NCBI GenBank assembly: GCA_964414785.1
Contig: CAYPXZ010000002.1
Span: 62,001 to 126,000 of the forward strand
Direction of reading: 5' to 3'
Source of the DNA: Palsa-1447 sp964414785
GTDB taxonomy: Bacteria > Verrucomicrobiota > Verrucomicrobiia > Opitutales > Opitutaceae
DNA length: 64,000 nt
The position numbers and the translations under genes are program-made. Below the pieces are notes generated by a model. The model made no database searches and had not been told where the DNA came from. It saw only the letters and a program-made list of their open reading frames with translations. Shown here piece by piece: positions 17,439-24,934 of the stretch; the first letter of the stretch is position 1, and every line of letters starts with the position of its first letter.

Positions 17439-17868
17439 ATACGTGGTTGTGGGTGGATATGCTGTGGGAGTCCACGGGTTTCCCCGATATACGGGAGACA
17501 TGGACGTCTTTGTTGGCATCAGCGGCGAAAATGCAGGTCGGATTGTCGACGTCTTTAACGATTTCGGATTCGCATCTCTCAATCTAAAGGCGAGCGATTT
17601 TCTCGAGCCTGACACGGTGGTCGAGGTCGGAAGGGAGCCCATGAAAATCCAGGTCCTAACAGGGATCGACGGAGTTACCTTTGACCGGTGTCGTTCCGAC
17701 CGGATGTTGGTGAATGTATCTGGATTACAGGTCCCTTTCATCGGAATTGAATCTCTATTGGCCAATAAAGCAGCTTCTCCCCGGAACAAAGACCGGATCG
17801 ATCTGGAGGAGCTCACCCGATTGCGGGATTTGCAAAGGAAACGGGAGATAGAACGTGAGATCGAATAG
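17383..17868 (+). CDS. Nucleotidyltransferase, DUF6036/AbiEii-like (MNT-type) in ssrA-bounded cassette 1
   Basis: 161 residues. The nucleotidyltransferase-fold core is VVVGGYAVGVHGFPRYTGDMDVFV: Gly24-Gly25, then the metal-binding Asp39-x-Asp41. Later parts include IQVLTGIDGVTFDRC and the helical PFIGIESLLANKAASPRNKDRIDLEELTRL, matching the short nucleotidyltransferases of toxin-antitoxin and phage-defence contexts. These transfer nucleotides to RNA or protein targets. It is the only clear gene between ssrA-end copies 1 and 2. Its codon use is visibly less GC-rich than the surrounding genes, which suggests transfer. Whether it is toxin or antitoxin, and its target, are unknown. Confidence 0.75.
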   Translation: MLNKHFQDFLGLLEKHEVEYVVVGGYAVGVHGFPRYTGDMDVFVGISGENAGRIVDVFNDFGFASLNLKASDFLEPDTVVEVGREPMKIQVLTGIDGVTFDRCRSDRMLVNVSGLQVPFIGIESLLANKAASPRNKDRIDLEELTRLRDLQRKREIEREIE

Positions 17869-18066
17869 ATGTCTTCATTCGAAGGTGTAGGACGCGGGCC
17901 CGACAGGGTGCCCCGCCCGATCTCAATACCCAAAGCAAGGAGACCCTTCTCGTAGAAACGAGTATTGGGATGACCGCGGACAAAGTGCGGACAATTCCGA
18001 GGGAGAACAGGCCTGCCGTCTCAATAAGAGCCCTCGGCCACCGGGCTAATCTCAGCCGATAGCGGA

Positions 18067-18089
18067 TTCAAATCCCGGCACCTCCACCA
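18067..18089 (+). repeat. ssrA 3'-end repeat, copy 2 (att-like, between cassettes)
   Basis: Identical over 23 bases to the tmRNA 3' end, CCA included. Only the T loop, 3' T stem and acceptor strand are kept; the preceding bases (gcgga) cannot form the T stem, so it is not part of a working tmRNA or tRNA. It is followed by a T run (18090-18094) and then the Fic cassette. It lies 889 bases after copy 1. Confidence 0.85.
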
Positions 18090-18129
18090 TTTTTCATGAG
18101 CTATTATTGCGCCTTAAGATACAGGATTC

Positions 18130-18162
18130 CTTATTTTAATAATTTAATTAAATTAAAATAAG
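18130..18162. repeat. AT-rich inverted repeat upstream of the Fic gene
   Basis: Arms cttattttaat (18130-18140) and attaaaataag (18152-18162) flank an 11-base A/T loop that is itself nearly palindromic (aatttaattaaatt at 18141-18154). It sits 38 bases before the proposed Fic start, in an otherwise GC-rich genome. It could be an operator or promoter element for the Fic gene, or part of the cassette's left end. Confidence 0.55.
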
Positions 18163-18199
18163 AGTTGGCTTCATTGGGGTGCCCTATAATAAGGAATTC

Positions 18200-19366
18200 A
18201 TGCGTGGCCCTTCAGGCTATTTCCTTCCCACCACATGTGCAGGAGAAACGGTACGGACCTTTGTCCCCAATACCCTACCTCCCAACCCGCCGATTATCTG
18301 GGACTCGTCACTTCAAGCCCTCTCCCAGAAAGCCATGCTTGCAGTGGGACGCTTAGACGGGCTCACCGGGCAACTACCTGACGTCAGCCAGTTCCTCTAT
18401 ACCTATATCAGGAAGGAGGCCTTACTTTCTTCCCAGATCGAAGGCACAGAATCGTCCCTTTCCGAATTGCTCCTCTTTGAGAATGCGGAGTCACCCGGGG
18501 TCCCGACAGAAAGCGTACTAGAAGTCTCCAACTACGTCGCGGCAATGGAGCACGGTCTAAAGCGCCTGCGCGACGGATTCCCCCTGTCCCTCAGGCTTAT
18601 TCGCGAGATTCACGGTCAGCTGTTGGCCAAGGGCCGGGGAAGCAGGAAGCAGCCGGGAGAATTCCGTACTACCCAGAATTGGATTGGCGGCTCGCGTCCC
18701 GGGAACGCGAGCTATGTGCCGCCTCCCCAGGATCTGGTGTTGGATTCCATGGGATCCCTCGAAAAATTCCTTCACGCCGACCCCAATGAGGTGCCTCCCC
18801 TTATCAAGGCGGCACTGGCCCACGTCCAATTCGAAACGATCCATCCTTTCCTCGACGGAAATGGTAGAGTGGGCCGATTGCTGGTCACATTCCTCCTCTG
18901 CCACGAAGGCGTTCTACAGCAGCCATTGCTTTATCTCAGCCTTTACCTGAAACAACATCGCAAAGAGTATTATGAGCTCCTGCAACGCGTACGAACCGAT
19001 GGCGCCTGGGAAGAGTGGCTCGCGTTTTTCTTCGAGGGCGTGGCCGCGACGGCTGACCAAGCCGCAGGCAGTTCAAGCCGGGTATTGCGTCTTTTTCAAG
19101 ACAACCAACGCAAGATCTCAAAGCTCGGCGGCTCGGCGGGATCAGTCACCCGGGTTCACGAACTGCTGCAACGCAATCCGATGCTTTCGGTAAACCGGGC
19201 CATCAGCCTTATGGAAGAGGCCCCGACCTTTGCAACGGTTAGCACGGCATTCTCGCGCCTGGCAGAACTTGCCATCGTTGAGGAAAAGACCGGCGGACAA
19301 CGCAACCGTGTATTCGCGTACAAGGACTACCTCGATATTCTCAACGAAGGGACCGAGTCCATCTGA
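18200..19366 (+). CDS. Fic/DOC family protein (AMPylase), class II, in ssrA-bounded cassette 2
   Basis: 388 residues. The ATG at 18200 is preferred to an in-frame GTG at 18179 because AAGGA precedes it and MRGPSGYFLP is the usual start. A Fic_N-type N-terminus contains SSQIEGT, matching the inhibitory S-x3-E-G motif (Ser77, Glu81, Gly82). The catalytic loop HPFLDGNGRVGR lies at 215-226, His215 being the base. A winged-helix-like C-terminus (SVTRVHELLQRNPMLSVNRAISLM) follows. Fic enzymes attach AMP to target hydroxyls; in class II the inhibitory helix is on the same chain, so no separate antitoxin is needed. It is the only gene between ssrA-end copies 2 and 3. Confidence 0.9.
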   Translation: MRGPSGYFLPTTCAGETVRTFVPNTLPPNPPIIWDSSLQALSQKAMLAVGRLDGLTGQLPDVSQFLYTYIRKEALLSSQIEGTESSLSELLLFENAESPGVPTESVLEVSNYVAAMEHGLKRLRDGFPLSLRLIREIHGQLLAKGRGSRKQPGEFRTTQNWIGGSRPGNASYVPPPQDLVLDSMGSLEKFLHADPNEVPPLIKAALAHVQFETIHPFLDGNGRVGRLLVTFLLCHEGVLQQPLLYLSLYLKQHRKEYYELLQRVRTDGAWEEWLAFFFEGVAATADQAAGSSSRVLRLFQDNQRKISKLGGSAGSVTRVHELLQRNPMLSVNRAISLMEEAPTFATVSTAFSRLAELAIVEEKTGGQRNRVFAYKDYLDILNEGTESI

Positions 19367-19496
19367 CCATCCGTTTGCCGAGTACCGACCGAAACGCAGC
19401 CATGGCAAGTAGGTCCGAGAACCTTTAGGACAATTTAGGACGCGCCGAGGGTAAAATCTGCCATAACGATGGCGCTTAGCCCGGAGGGAACCCGGG

Positions 19497-19519
19497 TTCA
19501 GATCCCGGCACCTCCACCA
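19497..19519 (+). repeat. ssrA 3'-end repeat, copy 3 (att-like, distal boundary)
   Basis: It matches the tmRNA 3' end over 23 bases with one change (A to G at 19501), and also keeps the preceding T-stem strand acccggg (19490-19496). It lies 1430 bases after copy 2. It marks the distal edge of the Fic cassette and could be the original ssrA end displaced by integration. Confidence 0.85.
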
Positions 19520-19531
19520 TCTTTCATGGTG

Positions 19532-19620
19532 GGCCTTGCACGGGGCCTTCCAAGGGCGAGGCTATCTCTGGATGACTCCTGTGGACACCAAAAGACGCCT
19601 TCATGACACCGTTTCGCAGT
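19532..19620 (+). repeat. 89-bp diverged direct repeat, copy B, with decayed sequence to 19723
   Basis: Ungapped partner of 17213-17301, about 84% identical, placed 13 bases after ssrA-end copy 3 just as copy A follows copy 1. The open frame (MTPVDTKRRLHDTVSQSRDRTDKK) is lost in unrelated sequence soon after. From about 19621 to the DUF4242 stop at 19724 I see no gene. The likeliest reading is the remnant of a third cassette or the common left end of these elements. Confidence 0.7.
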
Positions 19621-19723
19621 CGCGGGATCGGACGGATAAAAAAACATCCCGGCGCCATCTCCAGGACGCCCGGCGTCAGATGAGGGGAGTGGCGCCTAGC
19701 CGGCGTCGCCGGACGGGCGGGCG

Positions 19724-19999
19724 TCAGGCCTCCGCGGTGGTCGGATCAATCATCCGCCGCACCTCGGATACCCGGTTTGCGGGAAACCCGCCCTGCTTCG
19801 CGTGCTCCCGCACCAGCGCCTCGCTCGGCGCGATGTAGACACAGTAGATCTTGTCGTCGGTCACGTAGCTTTCAACCCATTGGATCTGCGGGCCGAGGTT
19901 CTTCAGGACGGCGCATGACTTCTGGGAGATGCCCTGCAGCTGTTCAGGGGTGAGTTTTCCCGCCCCGGGGATTTCGCGTTCAATGACGAATTTTGGCAT
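19724..19999 (-). CDS. DUF4242 domain protein, cytoplasmic form
   Basis: 91 residues from MPKFVIEREIPGAG; an upstream ATG at 20044 is rejected because the DUF4242 fold starts directly at this position. The sequence contains IQWVESYVTDDKIYCVYIAPSEALVREHAKQGGFPANRVSEV, the usual body of this small ferredoxin-like family. Some members (SCO4226 type) bind nickel. There is no signal peptide. It follows a paralogue with a signal peptide, 112 bases upstream on the same strand, and the two share most of this motif, so they arose by tandem duplication. Function is not known. Confidence 0.8.
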   Translation of the reverse strand: MPKFVIEREIPGAGKLTPEQLQGISQKSCAVLKNLGPQIQWVESYVTDDKIYCVYIAPSEALVREHAKQGGFPANRVSEVRRMIDPTTAEA

Positions 20000-20111
20000 A
20001 TGGGTTGGGGTTGGTTGGTTAAACGCGGGCACCCGGACCAACACAAGCTTTCCGCTTGTCTTTCTTGAGGGATGCCCGCGCCTTTTCGGCGCCGCCGAGC
20101 CGGTGTTCCGG

Positions 20112-20486
20112 CTATTTCGCCGTTTCGGGGCTGATGATCGCAGTCACCTGGCTCACGGAATTTGCGGGAAACCCGCCCAGCTTCGCGTGTTCGCGCACCA
20201 TTTCCTCGTTCGAGGCGACGTAGATGCAATAGACCTTGTCGCCCGTCACGTAGCTGTGGACCCACTGGATCTTGGGCCCCATCTTGCTCAGCACGCCGCA
20301 TGACGTCTGGGAGATCGATTTCAGCTTCTCGGCGGTGAACGCCCCCGCGCCGGGGATCACTCGCTCGATGACATACATGTGCTGGCCGTCCGGCAGCGCA
20401 TCGGGTCTCACCGGCTCATCGGCCAGGGCTGCGCAGCAAAGGACAAGGGTCCAGCCGGGAATCAGGAGGAGTCTGGAGATTTTCAT
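20112..20486 (-). CDS. DUF4242 domain protein, secreted form
   Basis: 124 residues from the ATG at 20486. The N-terminus MKISRLLLIPGWTLVLCCAALA is a signal peptide; a cysteine pair near its end could also allow lipid attachment, but the lipobox is poor. The mature domain (MYVIERVIPGAGAFTAEKLKSISQTSCGVLSKMGPKIQWVHSYVTGDKVYCIYVASNEEMVREHAKLGGFPAN) closely follows the downstream cytoplasmic paralogue. Both keep the TSC/KSC cysteine and the His of REHAK. The pair implies one exported and one internal copy of the same small binding domain. Confidence 0.8.
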   Translation of the reverse strand: MKISRLLLIPGWTLVLCCAALADEPVRPDALPDGQHMYVIERVIPGAGAFTAEKLKSISQTSCGVLSKMGPKIQWVHSYVTGDKVYCIYVASNEEMVREHAKLGGFPANSVSQVTAIISPETAK

Positions 20487-20708
20487 AATCTGGGGAACAA
20501 GTGCCGTTGTGTGTGGAGACGTCGTTTGCCGACGAATCCGCTTGGTCAAACCGACGCCAAGACGGACCAGTCTGCGCGGTCAGTATAGAGGACGTCCCGA
20601 AACAACCCTAGGCCATCACTGGGTAATTTCGGGCCAATTTGTCTGGAGACCGAGGAGGGATCATCCGGGCCCCTGTCGGGCGCCTCCCCCGGCAGGCGCC
20701 TCGCAGGA

Positions 20709-21674
20709 TCAGACGCCCGCCGCCACCCTCTTCTCCCTCGGCGAATGACCAAACCGGCCGTGATACAGGTTGCGCAGCTGCCGGCTCCCGCTTAAGCCGC
20801 AGGCCTTCGCCACGTCGTCGACCTTCGAGCCGGCCTCCCGAAGCATTGAGCGGGCCCGCTCCAGGCGCAGCTCCCTTAGGTACTCCCCAACTGAAAGGCC
20901 CAGGATATTGCGGAACCGTCGGGACAGATTGCGCGGGCTCGCGCCGACCTGTATCGCCAGGCGACCGAGCGTCGGCGGTGAGTCGAGATTCTCGATGAGC
21001 ATGCTCTGGGCCCGGTGCACGATGTCATCCATGTGGTTGCGGTACTGCAGGTAGATGCTCTCCTGCTCGAAGTCGCCGCTGCGCCGCAGGTAGATCACGA
21101 GGAAACGGGCCACCTCAAACGCCTCCTTCTGGCCGTGCCTGAGCCCGATGAGGTGAATCGCCATGTCGATGCCGGAGGCGACGCCGGCACTGGTGAGGAC
21201 ATTGCCTGATTCCACGAAGAGGACCCCTCTTCTCACCGTGGTCTTCGGATAGCGCCGCTGCAGAAGGTCGACATCCGTGTAGTGGGTGGCGCATTCCAGG
21301 CCATCAAGGATGCCCGCCTCCGCCAGGAGGAAGGAACCGGTGCAGACCGAGCAGACGGTCGCCCCGGAGAGCCACGCCTTTCGGATCCACTCGAAAAGCG
21401 CCCGGTGGGCCTTCAGGAACCGGGGTGTGAACAGGTCCGCGTCGGAGCCCGCAACAAACAAAATATCACCCTTTCGGAACTCGATCTTCCCATAGGGCAC
21501 GAGGTTGGAGAAATGGAGATTTCCCGCCACGGGAACGGTCCGGGTCAGCGCGCAGACCTCTATGTCATAGGGGTCGCGAGTCACCCCTCCCACCGCCTTG
21601 AATGCCTGGAGGGGGCCGACGAGGTCGAGCGGCGTCACCCTAGGGGGGGCGAAGAAGACAACCCGGGGAGGCAT
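20709..21674 (-). CDS. GlxA-type AraC family transcriptional regulator (DJ-1/PfpI plus HTH)
   Basis: 321 residues. The N-terminal half is a DJ-1/PfpI (GATase1-like) domain, with the nucleophile-elbow cysteine in VCSVCTGSFLLAEAGILDG. The C-terminal half (about 215-315) is an AraC helix-turn-helix pair: LGRLAIQVGASPRNLSRRFRNILGLSVGEYLRELRLERARSML and VDDVAKACGLSGSRQLRNLYHGRFGHSP. Such regulators sense small metabolites. It lies upstream of the two DUF4242 genes on the same strand with a 222-base gap, so it may control them, but its own divergent neighbour (21959) is an equal candidate. Confidence 0.88.
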   Translation of the reverse strand: MPPRVVFFAPPRVTPLDLVGPLQAFKAVGGVTRDPYDIEVCALTRTVPVAGNLHFSNLVPYGKIEFRKGDILFVAGSDADLFTPRFLKAHRALFEWIRKAWLSGATVCSVCTGSFLLAEAGILDGLECATHYTDVDLLQRRYPKTTVRRGVLFVESGNVLTSAGVASGIDMAIHLIGLRHGQKEAFEVARFLVIYLRRSGDFEQESIYLQYRNHMDDIVHRAQSMLIENLDSPPTLGRLAIQVGASPRNLSRRFRNILGLSVGEYLRELRLERARSMLREAGSKVDDVAKACGLSGSRQLRNLYHGRFGHSPREKRVAAGV

Positions 21675-21958
21675 CGGACTTCACTACCTCGCGGCTCACG
21701 GCCAAGCAAAGGCCAATTTCCCCAATACGAATGAAACGCACATCGCGCACCGGGGAACAAGGCCTTCCCGGGCTCCCGTTCGACTCCCGCGGTGAATCCC
21801 TCAGGGCTGCGACGGGCCTTCGAATCCGGCGGCCTTGACCGGCGCCGCGGGACTTCCAGTCTGCGATTCGTCCGCCGCAAGGGCCGCCCTGCCTCCCGCC
21901 GCAGGTCGCCCGTCGCAGGACAGGTGCAAACGGGGCGGACCTCACCACAATCCCCCGA

Positions 21959-23485
21959 ATGAATTCCAGTCCCGCCAAGAGGGACGGCCGTCGGCGCAAG
22001 GTTCTTTCGCTTTCCGCGGGCCTCCTCATTGCCAGCCTCGGGGCCGGGCCGGCCGGTGCCGCGGAAGGACCGCCCGCCGCGGGAGGTGCGGACCCGGTGA
22101 AGGGCGTCTGGCTCGGGACCGTGGAGGCGCCGCAGGGAACGGTCGCCGACATCGGCCTTGCGTTCGCCCGGGACCGGCAGGGCGCGCTCGTTTTCAGGAT
22201 GAGCTTCCCGGAAATGTTCACCTACGACGCGGACTTCGGGATCCCGGTCGAGGCGGACGGCCGCGGCCGGTACGCCATAACCCCGGCCCTCGACCTCGAC
22301 CTGCGGCTTACCGGCGACCGGCTCGCGGGCACGTTCGGGAAGGCCAGGCTTCCCGTTGAGCTAAAACGCGGCGGGACGTTCCCCCCGAAACCCGCGGACG
22401 AAATCCTGCCCGCCGCCCCCGGCCTGCTCTGGCAGTACGACATGGGGGGCGGCACCTGGGCGCCGCCCGTCGTTGCCGGCGACGTCATCTATGTGGGCAC
22501 GAGCGGCGGGCTCTTCCATGCGGTGAAGGCGGCCGACGGCGCCCCCCTGTGGACGTGGAGGGGAGCAAACGGCATCGACGCAGGGGCCGTCGTCGGGGCC
22601 GACACGGTCTTTGTCCTCGACACCGGCCTGAACCTCATCGCGCTCGACCGCGCGAGCGGGTCGCTTCGCTGGCTCGCGCCGCTTCGCGACGCCATGGCCG
22701 CGGGGGCCGCGCCGCCCTCGAACCCGACCTTCAACCACCGGGCGGCCACTCCCCTCCTGGCCGGCGCCGTGATCTACTGCGGCTCCGGAGACGGGGGCCT
22801 CTATGCGATCGACGCAAAGACCGGCGCGAAGCTCTGGCGCCATGACGCAAAGGCGCCGGTCTTCTCGGGCGTCGGCCTTATGGGGGACGACACCCTAATG
22901 TTCGGGACGATGGATGGCTCCGTCGTCCTCCTCGACCGGCACACGCGCACCGAGAGCCTGCGGCTAAGGACCGGCGGGGGTGTCGTGACGACGCCCGTCG
23001 CGGCCAAGGGCACGCTGATCGTGGGAAGCCGGGACTACATGCTCTACGGCTTCAGCCTCCCGGGCGGCGCGCCGGCCTGGAAGTTCTCCTACTGGTTCTC
23101 GTGGGTCGAGTCGACGCCCGCGATCGCCGATGGGATCGCCTACGTGGGCGCCTCCGACTTCAGCCGGGTGACCGCCCTCGACCCGCAGACGGGAAGGGCG
23201 AGGTGGTCGACCCCGGTGCACGGCATGAACTGGGGCACGCCGCTCGTGACGGCGGACAGCGTCTACACCGGCACGGTCGCGCAGAACATCGAGGGGACGG
23301 TCATCGCGCACGTCGGGGGGATCGTCGCGCTCGATAGGTCGACCGGAAAGCTGCGATGGCGGATGCCGGCCGCAGCCGCTCCCAAGAACGGCTTCGGGGG
23401 CTATGCGGGCTCGCTCGCCCTCGCCGGCGACAAGGTGATCGCCGCCGGGTTTGACGGGAGGCTTATCGCGCTCCCCGCAAGATAG
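21959..23485 (+). CDS. Secreted PQQ-like beta-propeller protein
   Basis: 508 residues. The signal peptide follows a basic RR-rich start (KRDGRRRKVLSLSAGLLIASLGAGPAGAAEG). After a short N-terminal beta domain (about 45-140), repeated blades of the PQQ/BamB type follow: YVGTSGGLFHAVKAADGAPLWTW, VFVLDTGLNLIALDRASGSLRW, YCGSGDGGLYAIDAKTGAKLW, YVGASDFSRVTALDPQTGRARW, ALDRSTGKLRWRM. No heme or quinoprotein dehydrogenase residues are evident, so it may be a binding or scaffold propeller rather than an enzyme. It starts a plus-strand run of secreted repeat proteins and is divergent from the GlxA-type regulator. Confidence 0.82.
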   Translation: MNSSPAKRDGRRRKVLSLSAGLLIASLGAGPAGAAEGPPAAGGADPVKGVWLGTVEAPQGTVADIGLAFARDRQGALVFRMSFPEMFTYDADFGIPVEADGRGRYAITPALDLDLRLTGDRLAGTFGKARLPVELKRGGTFPPKPADEILPAAPGLLWQYDMGGGTWAPPVVAGDVIYVGTSGGLFHAVKAADGAPLWTWRGANGIDAGAVVGADTVFVLDTGLNLIALDRASGSLRWLAPLRDAMAAGAAPPSNPTFNHRAATPLLAGAVIYCGSGDGGLYAIDAKTGAKLWRHDAKAPVFSGVGLMGDDTLMFGTMDGSVVLLDRHTRTESLRLRTGGGVVTTPVAAKGTLIVGSRDYMLYGFSLPGGAPAWKFSYWFSWVESTPAIADGIAYVGASDFSRVTALDPQTGRARWSTPVHGMNWGTPLVTADSVYTGTVAQNIEGTVIAHVGGIVALDRSTGKLRWRMPAAAAPKNGFGGYAGSLALAGDKVIAAGFDGRLIALPAR

Positions 23486-23608
23486 CCGTCCCGTCGCGCC
23501 TGCCGCGGCTAATCCGCTCCATGAAGCGCGGTGACTAACCGCCGCCCTGGTCCCGGCGCCCCTATTTGTTTTGCTAGCCCCGGCCCCCGCCGGTACAAGG
23601 ACGCAGCG

Positions 23609-24925
23609 ATGCGGGAGAAGTATTTTTTCGCCATTGTGGCAGGGGTGTCTGCGCTGGTTGCAGCCGTCGTGTGCGTCACCGTCGTGATCGCCCTTGCCTG
23701 GCACCCGCCCCGTTCCTCGCCCGCGGCCGCTCCCCAGACGCTCCTCAAGACGCGCCCCGACCTGAACTACGTCCCGGAGCCGATCGGCCTGCCGGTGGAG
23801 GGGCACGCGATGATCACGCACGTGGCCATCGTCGACCTCGAGAAGAGCGGGCTGCCGGGGATCCTCGTGTGCGATGCGGCGGCAAACCGGATCGGGTGGA
23901 TCCGGCAGTCCCCGCGCGGGGTCTTCACCGAGCAGTTCATCGGGGACCCGGTCGAGGGCCCGGCCCACGTGGCCGTCTGCGACATGAACGGCAGCGGCAG
24001 GCTCGACCTGCTCGTCTCCAGCATGGGGCAGATCCTCCCCAACAACGACCGGATCGGGAAGGTGGTCGTGATGGAGAACCTGGGCGGCGGCCGCTTCGTC
24101 AACCACGTCATCCTCGAGAACACCTTCCGCGTGACGGACGTCAGGGCCGGCGACTTCGCGGGCCACGGCCGCAACGACCTCGTCGTCGGCCAGTACGGGT
24201 ACGACCAGGGCCAGCTCCAGTGGCTCGAGAACCTAGGCGGCTGGAGGTTCCGAAGCCACGTGCTCCTGGACATCCCGGGCACGATCATGACACCGGTCGG
24301 CGACTTCGAGCATAGCGGGAGGGCTGACATCGCCGCCCTCGTCTCTCAGGACTCGTCCCAGGTGTACGGCCAGGTGCATCTCTTCCGCAACCAGGGGGGC
24401 GGGGAGTTCCAGGACACGATCCTTTGGCAGACGAACAACCTTGAGTACGGGTGCAGCGGCCTCGACTCGGGCGACGTCAACGGGGACGGCCTGGCCGACC
24501 TGGTCTGCAGCAACGGCGATGGGTTCAACAGCGCCTTCGCGGCGCCGGCCCCCTGGCACGGACTGCAGTGGCTCGAGAACAAGGGGGGCGGCAACTTCGC
24601 CTACCACCGCCTGGGGAACAGCCCGGGGTGCTACAGCCCGGTGTGCGTCGACCTGCGGGGCCGCGGCCGCGGGCACCTGGACATCGTCACGGTCTCGGCC
24701 TTCAACAACAGCCTCGACACCTCGGCCGTCACGATGACGGCCTGGGTCAACGACGGGCACGAGAACTTCACGCCGGTGGCGCTCGCGCACTCGCCGACCC
24801 AGCTCCTGACGGTGGCGGCGGGCGACCTGGACGGCAACGGCGCGCCCGTCCTCGTGACGGGCGCCTTCTACGCCTACCCGCCCTACTCCCACATGAGCCG
24901 CGTCCTGATCTGGCGGCGCAAGTAG
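23609..24925 (+). CDS. Membrane-anchored FG-GAP/VCBS repeat protein
   Basis: 438 residues from the ATG at 23609; an earlier ATG (23531) would put 26 unlikely residues before the anchor. A single N-terminal transmembrane helix (YFFAIVAGVSALVAAVVCVTVVIALAW) is followed by about seven FG-GAP-like repeats with calcium-type loops: DMNGSGRLDLLV, DFAGHGRNDLVVG, DFEHSGRADIAAL, DVNGDGLADLVC, DLDGNGAPVLVT. The repeats predict a seven-bladed extracytoplasmic propeller. The TPR gene begins nine bases later, so the two are probably cotranscribed. FG-GAP and TPR proteins often sit together in Verrucomicrobia, Planctomycetes and Acidobacteria; role unknown. Confidence 0.82.
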   Translation: MREKYFFAIVAGVSALVAAVVCVTVVIALAWHPPRSSPAAAPQTLLKTRPDLNYVPEPIGLPVEGHAMITHVAIVDLEKSGLPGILVCDAAANRIGWIRQSPRGVFTEQFIGDPVEGPAHVAVCDMNGSGRLDLLVSSMGQILPNNDRIGKVVVMENLGGGRFVNHVILENTFRVTDVRAGDFAGHGRNDLVVGQYGYDQGQLQWLENLGGWRFRSHVLLDIPGTIMTPVGDFEHSGRADIAALVSQDSSQVYGQVHLFRNQGGGEFQDTILWQTNNLEYGCSGLDSGDVNGDGLADLVCSNGDGFNSAFAAPAPWHGLQWLENKGGGNFAYHRLGNSPGCYSPVCVDLRGRGRGHLDIVTVSAFNNSLDTSAVTMTAWVNDGHENFTPVALAHSPTQLLTVAAGDLDGNGAPVLVTGAFYAYPPYSHMSRVLIWRRK

Positions 24926-24934
24926 GGGCTCCCC

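Noticed and set aside
17924..17967. Nested short inverted repeats after the nucleotidyltransferase (caatac/gtattg and ctcgt-agaa-acgag)
   Set aside because: The arms are only five to six bases and no T run follows; it may help end transcription, but the evidence is too weak to list as a feature.
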